Below are positions 55,889-64,000 of a stretch of DNA of 64,000 bases, piece by piece. The stretch is from Neofusicoccum parvum (taxonomy: Eukaryota > Ascomycota > Dothideomycetes > Botryosphaeriales > Botryosphaeriaceae). The stretch lies in NCBI GenBank assembly GCA_020912385.1, contig CP087207.1:1984001-2048000 (forward strand). The letters run 5' to 3'. The translations under genes were made by a program, and so were the position numbers. The first letter of the stretch is position 1. The number at the start of each line of letters is the position of its first letter. The notes under the pieces are model-generated. The model had not been told where the DNA came from, made no database searches, and was given only the letters and a program-made list of their open reading frames with translations.

Positions 55889-57802
55889 CTACAGCTTTGA
55901 GACACGCGACTTGTTGATGTCGGTAGCCTTTGCCAGGTTGGCTGGAAGCAGCCGCCGGAGGATCTTGCCTGATGGACTGCATCTGGTCAGCAAGCAAGCA
56001 TCTACATTAGGGTGGGCGTCACTTACTTGCGTGGAATGGCGTCCAGGACGTGCACCCCACCTTTCAGCCTCTTGTAGTGGGCCACTTGCCCGTCCACGTG
56101 CTTGCGGATATCCTGCCTGAGATCCACCATCTCTTTCACGCCCCGCGCACTCTCCCCCGCGTGGAGCGCCACGTACGCGACCGGGAACTCGCTGGCCTCC
56201 GCATCAACGTACACCCCGCAGACCGCCGCATCGGCCACTTTCGGATGCCCGAGCAGGATTGTCTCCAGCTCAGCAGGCGCAACCTGGTGCCTATTCCAAT
56301 CCAAAGTCAGCCATCCACGATCCAACGCAGGGACACGGCCCAAACCAGGACTCACCCCTTCACTTTGATCATCTCCTTCGCCCTGTCCACCAGAAATAGA
56401 TACCCCTTCTCATCAAAGTACCCTATATCCCCCGTCCTAAACCACCCCTCCGCGTCCCTCGCCCCATCCTCCCCCCCTCCATCCTCCCTCACATACCCCG
56501 CCATCATATTCGGGCCCCTCACCACCAGCTCCCCCGACACACCCACCCCACACTCCTCCCCCTCCTCCCCCACCACCCTCGCCTCCACTCCCGGCAACAA
56601 CCTCCCCACCGTATGCCTCACCCCCACCTCCTCCTCCGCCTGACTCGCCAAACTCGGCGCCGCCTCCGTCATCCCATACCACTGCGTCACCACAACCCCA
56701 AACCGCCTCGCCAACGCATCCGCCAACGGCTGCTTCAACGGCGCCGCCGCATTCACCAAACACCTCAGACACGCCAAATCCCTGCCCTCCACCGCCTCCG
56801 GCTCCGCCCGCAACAACGCCAGCGCCAGCGGCGGCACGACGTTGAGATGCGTGACGCGGTGGCGCGCGACGGCGGCGAGCAGGGCGGCGGCGTCGAAGCG
56901 GCGGAAGACGACGACGGGGATGCCGGCGGCGAGGTACTGGCAGCAGAAGCCGGCCAGGCCGAGGATGTGGAAGAAGGGGACGGCGAGGGCGGTGACGGCG
57001 GTGGGGGAGGCGAAGAGGGAGGGGAGCGCGGCGCGTTGCTGGTGGATGTTGGCGACGAGGGAGGTGTGGGGCAGGGCGACGCCTTTGACGTGGCCGGAGG
57101 TGCCGGAGCTGAAGGCGATGAAGGCGAGGGAGGTGGGGTGGGTGGGGGGAGGGTGGTAGACGGGGGGTGTGGTGGATAGGATGTGCGGGATGGAGAGGGT
57201 GTGGTGTGGGGCTGGCGCGGTGTAGGAGGGCGTGTCGCTCCAGATGTGGGTGGTGGGCGGGGTGGGGAGGGCGGCGAGCGAGAGGCCGTTCTGCAGGGCG
57301 GGGAGGAGCGTGTCTTCGACGATGATGTGCGTGGGTTTGGCTAGGCGGAGGGCGTGGGCGATTTCCTGGGCTTGTTAGGATATGGGGTGGTTTGGGGTGG
57401 GAGGTGGCGTTACCTTGGGTTGGTACAGGGGATTGAAGGCTGAGACGACCGCGCCGACTGCCAGGACGCCGTGGACGGCCACAGGGAAGTAGTTCTTCAA
57501 TCCACGGTGCGTCGTCAGCTCTCAATTGCATCGGACAGAAAAATTATTGGGAGGCGAACCTTGGTGGTGGAGAGGATTGCCACTACAGTGCCCGGTTTCA
57601 CGCCAGCTTCACTTTGCAGATAGCGGGCGAACTTCTTGACAGCAACTCTCAAGCTCTCGTACGTGAAGACAATCTCCCCGGTCGGTCCATCGATAATGGC
57701 AGGCTTATCAGATGGGGTGTTGTTCGGATTCGAGTACAGAAAGACATCGGTCACAGTGGCGTCCTTGGGATATTCCAGGGCGGTGGGGCTGCGGTAAATC
57801 AT
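55889..57802 (-). CDS. acyl-CoA / 4-coumarate-CoA-type ligase, peroxisomal (SKL)
   Basis: Five exons (57802-57560, 57494-57414, 57365-56356, 56290-56027, 55976-55889) encode 561 residues; phases agree. ANL-superfamily motifs: the phosphate loop FSSGTSGHVKG, QWYGMTEAAP, GWFRTGDIGYFDEKGY, the hinge DRAKEMIKVKG and the late catalytic Lys in PSGKILRR. It would activate a carboxylic acid with ATP to an adenylate and then a CoA thioester. It ends RVSKL, a canonical PTS1. The substrate, aryl or medium-chain acid, cannot be told by eye. It diverges from the PRISE reductase and probably supplies the acyl-CoA dehydrogenase. Confidence 0.92.
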
Positions 57803-58202
57803 GGTGGGACAGCACGTTTGCTCCTTCGTTCCTGGAGGTCCGGGGCAGCTCCACTGGCCGTTGGCTGTTTAACAGTGGGTCGGCTTTTTCGGGCGGAATT
57901 TCCTGGGCGTCTGGGGTAGTGTTTCCGTCGTTCCGCTCGTAGCACTTCCCCGAAATCCCGCCTTTCCGCGTTCGGAAGATCCTGCTAGGCCGAGATCCGG
58001 GGTAGTGCGGGAGGGCGGCTCGCCAATGGCTTGCAGTTGCTGACGGCCGCTTATCGCGAGCATGCAGAAAACGCGGGGAAGGGCAAGGCTTGAGGCTCCT
58101 CGCCTGGGCGCTGCCTTATAACGCATCGCCTCGTGCAGACGAATCGCAAGCCTGGCAATTATACTTTCATCCCCCATCGCGACATCAACCCCTGCAAGCA
58201 AG
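57803..58202. other. divergent promoter, CoA ligase / PRISE reductase
   Basis: A 400-bp shared promoter. It has a one-mismatch copy of the cluster motif (CGGAATTTCCT, 57894-57904) and several degenerate ones. TTATAA near 58114, about 90 bp before the reductase start, may be its TATA element. Confidence 0.5.
57894..57904. promoter_or_regulatory. near match to the CGG-N5-CCG cluster motif
   Basis: CGGAATTTCCT differs by one base from the site at 45947. It lies 92 bp upstream of the CoA ligase start. Confidence 0.3.
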
Positions 58203-59616
58203 ATGGTGTCTGCCGCAAAGGTCGCGTTTGTCACGGGTGCGAATGGCATCAGTGGGAACGCCATCATCGAGCACCTCATCCGCACTCCCAAATCAGAATG
58301 GTCATCGCCCTCGGGCCTCCTCAGCGCGCAGGATCTGACGAAGCACGCAGGGATCGCATCATCATCTCGTCCAGGACGCCTCCGAAGACACACTGGCAGG
58401 ATCCGCGGATCGAGTTCGTCGCCATCGACTTCCTCGCGCCGGTCAACGAGGTCATCGAGGCTATGCAGCACCACTGCAGAGGGGTGACGCACGCCTACTT
58501 CACCTCCTACGTGCACGTCGATGACTTCAAGCTGCTCAAGGAGGCCAACGTGCCTCTCTTCGAGACCTTCCTTACCGCTGTCGACACGGTGGCCAGGGAC
58601 ACACTCGAGCGCGTCTGTCTGCAGACTGGTGGCAAGGTGAGCAAGCAGCTGATGCAGCCTCAAGAAGCAGAGCACTCACCTTCGTCCAAAGTACTACGGC
58701 GTCCATCTTGGCCCAGTCAAGGTGCCCCTCGACGAAGACGACGCCCGTTACGAGGACCACGGGCTCAACTTCTACTACTACCAAGAGGACTTCCTGAAGG
58801 CGATGCAGCAGCAACGCCGCTGGACGTACAACATCATCCGGCCCAACGCAATCGTCGGCTACACGCCGGGGCGTAAGTCGCGCAGCGTGCGGACAGCAGA
58901 GACACATGGCTGACAGCCACGCAGGGAACGGCATGTCGGAGGCGCTGACGCTGGCACTGTACATGCTGATCTGCCGCGAGCAGGGCGAGAAGGTGCGGTT
59001 CTCGGGCAACCGGTACTACTGGAACTGCGTGGACGACAACTCGTACGCGCCCAGCCTGGCCGACATGTCGGTGTGGGCGACGACGCAGCCGCACACGGCG
59101 AACGAGGCCTTCAACCACACCAACGGCGACGTCTTCTTCTGGAAGTTCCTGCTGCCGCGGCTGGGCGCGTACTACGGCGTCGAGGTGAGCAGACCGCCAC
59201 AACGCGGCCGAGCGGCCGGATGCTGACGCCAGAGCGCCCCGCAGGTCCTGGACGAGAACGCCATCACGGCGGCGGGCGACCACGAGCACATGGAGAACGA
59301 CTTCCGCATGGGCGAGTGGGCGCAGGGCAAGAAGCCGGTGTGGGACCAGGTGTGCCGCAAGTACGGCGGCAACCCCGAGGCGTTCGACTGGGGCACCTGG
59401 CAGTTCTTCGACTGGGCCATCGGCAAGTCGTGGCCGACCATCGGCAGCGTCACCAAGGCGCGCAAGATGGGCTGGCAGCGGTGCGACGACACCTACGAGA
59501 CGTGGATAGAGACGTTCCGCGTGTTTGAGAACGCGGGCGTGCTGCCGCGGCCGCAGGTGGGAGCGAAGGGCAAGGCGGTGACGAACGGGGTGGAGGCAGT
59601 GGAAGCCAGGTTATAG
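58203..59616 (+). CDS. PRISE-type (progesterone 5-beta-reductase-like) SDR
   Basis: Five exons (58203-58300, 58351-58636, 58692-58872, 58925-59184, 59245-59616) encode 398 residues. The NADPH-binding start is VAFVTGANGISGNAIIEHL. THAYFTSYV, YYGVHLGPVKVP, the catalytic-Tyr region LNFYYYQEDFL and NIIRPNAIVGYTPG are typical of the fungal PRISE group, which reduces activated C=C bonds of enones. The C-terminus AVEARL gives ARL, a weaker PTS1-like tripeptide. It diverges from the CoA ligase. In the pathway it could reduce an enone formed after the dehydrogenase or monooxygenase step; this is inference. Confidence 0.9.
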
Positions 59617-59887
59617 GTCTTGTTGTCTCCAACGGTGTGACGGGTGTCCGGGTGGATATACGAGGCCGTTGTGGCGCTAGGCATAGCATTGATGCGCGCC
59701 TTGCCTGTTTCAGTAACGAATCTCCTTTGTCCTCGTATCAACAGCACCACCGTTCTTTTTTTAAGGTGCCCCTTAGCACCGTGCTGTGCAGCCTGTCAGT
59801 GCTTAAATACACGATCGCACCTGCCGGTGGGATGCTGGAGCTCACCACCGCACGTTTCACTCGTTTGCAGCCCGTCACTCGTTCACC

Positions 59888-61164
59888 ATGGTCGGCATCA
59901 CCAGCGCGGGCCTCCTGGCCGCCGCAGCAGCGGCCTCAGCGTCGGTCATTGACCTGCCGATCCGCCTCCAAAACACCTACGTGAGTGCCGACTCTGATCC
60001 CGCAGCCCTGCGCAACCCCGCTGACGTCACCGGCAGGCCTCGGTCGAGTTCCAGGCCGGCACGCCCGCGAAGCCGTACCGCCTGCTGTTCGACACGGGCT
60101 CGTCCTCGGCCTGGTTCGTCAGCAGCGACTGCACCGACGCGTCGTGCCCCAACCTCAGCGGCTACGCCCGCGTCGGCTACAACGCCTCGGCCTCGTCGAC
60201 CTCCGTGGACCTGGACTCGTACACGCTCATCCCGTACATCGACGGCGACGGCGTCGGCGGCTTCGCCACCCAGGACGTCTTCTCCACGCCCGAGGGCGTC
60301 ACCCCCGCCCTCGAGTGGAACCAGACCTTCCTCGCCGCCAACGAGAGCAGCTGGCGCTTCATCACCGCCGACGGCTTCCTGGGGCTCGGCTTCTCGTCCA
60401 TCGCCGAGAACGCCACGTCGACGCTCGTGGAGACGCTGCTGTGGGACGGCAAGCTGGACGCCCCGCGCTTCGCCGTCTACTACGGCACCAACCTGGCCGA
60501 CAACGGCACCCAGAACGGCCTGCTCACCATCGGCGGCAGCCACGAGGACACCTACGTCGACGGCACCGTCGCCTACGTGCCGCTGCGCAAGGAGTCGCCG
60601 TACCAGCTCTGGCGCGCCGCCCTGCGCTCCGTCAACGTGCTCGCCGCCCGCACGCCCAACGCCACCGTCACCGTCCGCAACGGCCAGCCGCCGCTGACCA
60701 CCGACCCGGAGGGCACGTGGCCCACGTCCAACACCACCTGGCCCTTCTACGGCAGCGGCGCCGCCGTCTTCGACACGGGCGCCGGCCGCATCTCCGTGCC
60801 CGACGAGATCATCGACGCCGTCTACTTCAACCTCGGCTGGAACGTCACCAAGCTGATGAACGGCGAGGAGCGCATGGAGTGCCAGCACCTGAACGCCTCG
60901 TGGGCCCTGTCCTTCACCCTCGGCGAGGGCGCCGTCGAGGACGACGTCACCTTCACCATCCGCGGCGACGAGTTCACCGAGCCCGGCGCCCAGTGCATGC
61001 CGCCCGTCGACAACAGCGGCGGCAATGGCTTCGCCTTGATCGGCTCCGCCTTCCTGCAGAGGCATTACTCGGTCTTTGACTTTGGTGCCAGCTCCGTCGA
61101 CGAGTACCAGCCGAAGCTGGGTTTTGGGAGGTTGAAGAAGGAGTACGACTATCTGTACCAGTAG
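59888..61164 (+). CDS. secreted aspartic protease (family A1)
   Basis: Two exons, 59888-59980 and 60037-61164, encode 406 residues. A signal peptide (GLLAAAAAASASVIDLP) is followed almost at once by the mature-type start VEFQAGTPAKPYRLLFDTGSSSAWF (in parts), so the propeptide is very short or absent. The first catalytic motif is FDTGSS and the second FDTGAG; both aspartates are present. Several sequons indicate glycosylation. The family cleaves proteins at acid pH outside the cell. GC-rich third positions match its neighbours. It lies next to the metabolic cluster but shows no functional link to it. Confidence 0.9.
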
Positions 61165-61429
61165 ACATCGAAGAGAAAGACGAGACGCACGTTTGTCACG
61201 AGTAGAATATTTAGAAATGCATTAGACGCAAATATAGCAACAAGCTATGATTACAAAGGAAAAATTTAACACAAGCTATCAAAATAGTCACACATGGAGA
61301 AATCACGAACCTTGAGATCTTTACAGCATTGGTCAAGCTCACATCCCCTTGAAAATAGCCATTGCGTTCGGACAGACCAATTCCATCCTGTCGCTCAGAA
61401 CACCTTCGTGGCCCTTTCCCGTCCGCTGC
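61165..61429. other. intergenic region between convergent genes
   Basis: AT-rich; 3' flanks only. Confidence 0.5.
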
Positions 61430-62194
61430 TCACTCCGCTCCGCATTCATATTCGCACTGATATGTCCACATATAAGGTCCCTATAATGCATCAGTTTCCT
61501 GCTCGAATAGACGCGAGGAGAAGCCATATACCGTGTCTTTGGCCTTTTCCTTGCAGCGCTCCGGATAATTGTCGCACTCAGAAGTCCACACCCAAGGCCC
61601 CTGTAATTCGTCAGTCTGCCTGCCCGCTTCGATCCAATTAGGCGTTACTTACCGTGTCTCTAGAAGTCTTCTTGCACTTTTCTGGGTCAATCCGCTCGTC
61701 GACGCCATCACTGGTGTATTGCAAGTTGATTCCTTGCGAGTTGCCATTGTCAATCTGGAAAACATATACATCGTCAGCGCTGGCGTGACAAATTGTGGAT
61801 TATCGTAGATTGATCACATACCGACCCATTTGTCCAGAATCTAAGATTTCCGTATCTATACGGCATATTCAGTCAGCCGAGACGGGTCCTATCCTCAGTT
61901 TAGTTATGAAATTTACAGAGTAGTGAAGGACAGATCCATATCCTAGTAGTCAGTGTTCCATCCCGCGGAGGTAGTAATATTATTACACCCGCTATCTACA
62001 GCGATGAAATCGTGCTCCGAGTGCGTGTACCATGAGTGTGGGTCTTTTATGATCTTGCATGGTATTTCATGGCAGTGCGGTATCACTGAGACCAGAAAGG
62101 CGCAACGGCCTGTGCCAGGAGGTGTGCAGTCATTGATCGGTCCAGTAAAGGGTGCGGGGGCATCTAAGGCCCCGCTGGATGGCTTTTGCCCCAT
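61430..62194 (-). CDS. six-exon Cys-rich protein with tandem exon duplication
   Basis: Exons 62194-62000, 61942-61917, 61855-61822, 61754-61653, 61600-61532 and 61480-61430 join with consistent phase into 158 residues. All five introns (51-67 nt) are GT-AG, most with good donors (GTAAGT, GTATGT). No single ORF covers the gene, so simple scans miss it. There are about ten cysteines, four of them in the first exon. The last two exons are duplicates, GPWVWTSEC... and GPYMWTYQC..., each phase 0 on both sides; the DNA repeat (period about 120 bp) includes the intron. I see no signal peptide from the ATG at 62194, so a 5' exon may be missing. I do not recognise the family; effector-like by size and cysteines. 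Confidence 0.6.
61440..61655. repeat. imperfect tandem duplication, period about 120 bp
   Basis: Two diverged copies, e.g. CACTGATATGTCCACA at 61455 and CACTCAGAAGTCCACA at 61575, continue through AAGG(T/C)CCCT(A/G)TAAT. They cover the last two exons and introns of the Cys-rich gene. Many differences are transitions. Confidence 0.65.
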
Positions 62195-62957
62195 TGTGAG
62201 AATTTTCGGATAATGGTCCGAAGCCGTGCTTGAAAGCTTCACAAAACAAGCGGTTGAAGAGCTCGATCATTCGGTCTAGAAATGATGAATGCATTAAATG
62301 ACTTATGTGCCAATTTTTTGACTACGGGTCTGAATATCGGTTGAGAAGCTTGTCGTGGTTCAACGGATCTTGGTGTTGGGCGGCTCAGAATTAGTCTCGT
62401 GAACCCCCTTGATGGATGTCGGTCAGGTCAGCAGAGCCTTGATCCCGAGAAAGGAGGACCTTATGATTGCCCCATTGTCGAATGCCTTAAAGATCGGTTA
62501 AAGCAAACAGAGATACATGTGCTGATTAACTCAAAACCCATGCGGATAAAGTTCAAAACTTAACCTCAACCGTGCTTCCATCGCAGCATATACAGACACA
62601 AAATAGAAACAACTCACAAAATAGAAACAACACCCTTGGAATGCTATATGCAATGTGTAACCCATAGTTTACCAAGCTTACTGTTACCGAAACAAGGAGC
62701 GTCCTAATTTTTCAGACCGCATAAGATCTCACGCGTAGGGATCATCCCTTTCCCCAACAGAGCCGCAGCGCAGGGGGTTTTCAGCAACAGACTAACAGTC
62801 AACGTGCAAAGAAGATCCTTGACACTCCTTATAAGATGCAAAACCATGGATAATCGAATTAGAGCTGCTCGCGGACGCTGAAAAAGGCATAAAAAATTCT
62901 GAGGTATCTCAACTCCAACCAGATGCAACGCTAAACCACCACCACCACCACCGCCCC
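62195..62957. other. intergenic region, AT-rich
   Basis: No gene apart from a possible undetected 5' exon of the Cys-rich gene. An 18-bp unit (CACAAAATAGAAACAACT) is repeated in tandem at 62597-62631. A CAC-type microsatellite at about 62936-62953 lies next to the stop of the next gene. Confidence 0.5.
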
Positions 62958-63913
62958 TCACCTCCCCTCACCCGCAACCACCTGCAGCCAACTCCGCCTC
63001 TTCCCCTCCCCACCGGGCCGCCCCCCCTCCTCCCTCTCGACACCTCCCTGCCCCTCCCTCTCGACCACCAGCCCCCTCTCCGACGCCGCGGCGGCGGTGT
63101 GCAGGCTCTCGACGTCCGCCTGCGCGCCCTTCTGGTCGCAGCTCGCGAGCTCGAAGTCCGCGAGCTCGGTGCGCAGCAGGCTCCACGGGCCGCTGTGCTT
63201 ATTCCGGTCGCGGCTGCCGGGCCACGCCGTCTGCTGCCTCCTGGCGGCGCTGCTGGCGGCGCTGGCGGGCGGGCTGGCGTGCGAGCGCAGCCGGCTGTTG
63301 AGGACGCGGAAGAGGGGGCGCAGCGTGGCGAGCGAGCCGGCGGTGATGGCGAGGCCGCATTCGATGGTCGACCAGATGGCGATGTTGACGGTTGAGTCTG
63401 GTGGGCGGGGTTAGCTGAGGCGGAGAGGGGGGCTGAGGGTGGCGTACAGAGGAAGTCGGGTTTGAGGTAGTCGTTGCAGTAGGCGGTGCGGACGAGGATG
63501 GCGCAGGAGGCGATGCAGGCCATGCTCAGGATGGGGGCGAGGGCGAGCTTCATGCGCTTCGACATGTTGAGGTTCCACAGCATGAAGAGGGGGAGGAGGC
63601 CGAAGGTGAAGTCGCAGAGGGCGTTGACGGCCGAGTAGAAGTAGGTGAGGTCGATGACGACGATGATGTTGAGGCATTTGCCTTGGGCGCCCAGGAATCT
63701 CGTCCAGAAATACGCGACGGGGTGGCATTGGAATAGGGTTACGAAGGTGAAGACGATTCCCGTCACGGCGGTGGCGATCATGGCCGTCCAGATGATGCGA
63801 ATGTGGACGGGATGGACTGTGAGGCGCAGCAGGAAGAAGCCAATGGAGACTTTGGCAAACCACATGGTGCTTGTATAGGCTACATAACAGCACCACCAGA
63901 ACTTGTGGAGCAT
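62958..63913 (-). CDS. fungal rhodopsin-domain (seven-helix) membrane protein, 5' end unresolved
   Basis: Two exons are clear, 63913-63448 and 63397-62958, joined over a 50-nt intron (GTACGC...CACCAG). The model has about 301 residues from the ATG at 63913, starting inside the family: STMWFAKVSIGFFLLRLTVHP, VTGIVFTFVTLFQCHPVAYFW, CLNIIVVIDLTYFYSAVNALCDF (in parts), then SACILVRTAY-like and STVNIAIWSTIECGLAITAGSLATLRPL. These match the plant-pathogen-type rhodopsin domain family of ascomycetes, often near effector or metabolite genes. One or two N-terminal helices are missing; coding-like sequence continues to about 63985, so the gene probably extends past the window. The cytosolic tail is long and Gly/Arg-rich. 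Confidence 0.75.
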
Positions 63914-64000
63914 GTCAGTTTGGCTGTCGGATTGATTGCATTGGAGTGATGACGTACTCGCATGGCTTTCATGGTGCTCTCTGGGGTCAGGTCAGCGTTC

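Noticed and set aside
56437..57531. 364-codon minus-strand ORF overlapping the CoA ligase
   Set aside because: His/Pro/Arg-rich shadow in another frame of the ligase's long exon 3.
59977..61065. 362-codon minus-strand ORF opposite the aspartic protease
   Set aside because: Antisense shadow; Gly/Val/Arg/Asp-rich without domain.
62909..63390. C-terminal reading of the rhodopsin gene ending in a tryptophan run
   Set aside because: It comes from reading through the 50-nt intron at 63398-63447; the spliced frame ends earlier at 62958, and the Trp run is a CAC microsatellite read on the other strand.
1..64000. Search for transposons, tRNA genes, RIP-type AT islands and CRISPR-like arrays
   Set aside because: No transposase or reverse-transcriptase motifs, terminal repeats, tRNA cloverleafs or regularly spaced repeats were recognised by eye; a tRNAscan and RepeatMasker run would be decisive.

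Overview
The window is nuclear DNA of a filamentous ascomycete (Pezizomycotina). Genes carry many short GT-AG introns (about 46-84 nt) with CTAAC/CTGAC-like branch sites. HET-domain genes, Zn2Cys6 regulators, small cysteine-rich proteins and plant-wall enzymes (PL3 pectate lyase, GH5 glucanase) point to a plant-associated or saprotrophic mould. I found no rRNA, tRNA, transposon or CRISPR. Most gene models were built by hand from splice sites and checked for reading-frame phase at every junction; none has been checked against transcripts.

Layout. 1-20.5 kb: gene-sparse, with a 2EXR/F-box-like protein, two Ser/Thr-rich single-pass membrane proteins sharing an odd E-[LM]-P repeat tail, a small secreted protein, a GH5 exo-glucanase, a protein kinase beside a decayed ankyrin ORF, a DUF1593 (Sde182-like) secreted protein, a four-helix membrane protein and a Cys-rich single-pass protein. 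20.8-26 kb: two divergent HET-domain genes. 26.2-34.8 kb: a Zn2Cys6 regulator, a DHA-type MFS exporter, an ACS-type MFS importer and a secreted arylsulfotransferase. Their promoters share one inverted repeat of fixed geometry, CGGGY-N13-RCCCG (four sites in three promoters), so I propose a small regulon. 34.8-39.3 kb: an Fta2-like protein overlapping the arylsulfotransferase tail to tail, a PD-(D/E)XK-like orphan, a membrane-protein relic and a pectate lyase.

41.8-59.6 kb: a nine-gene metabolic cluster: P450, acyl-CoA dehydrogenase, FAD monooxygenase, ABM-type protein, aldehyde dehydrogenase, alpha/beta hydrolase, Zn2Cys6 regulator, acyl-CoA/4CL-type ligase and PRISE-type reductase. Three enzymes end in clear peroxisomal PTS1 tripeptides (SRL, SKL, SKL), a fourth ends ARL, and the hydrolase has AKL in an adjacent frame. 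Several promoters carry CGG-N5-CCG sites close to CGGAATTTCCG, including the regulator's own. There is no PKS, NRPS or terpene synthase, so backbone-based cluster finders could miss it. I infer CoA-activated, peroxisomal conversion of an acyl or aryl acid; the substrate is unknown.

59.9-64 kb: an aspartic protease, a previously hidden six-exon Cys-rich gene with a tandem exon duplication, and a rhodopsin-domain membrane protein that may run off the right edge.
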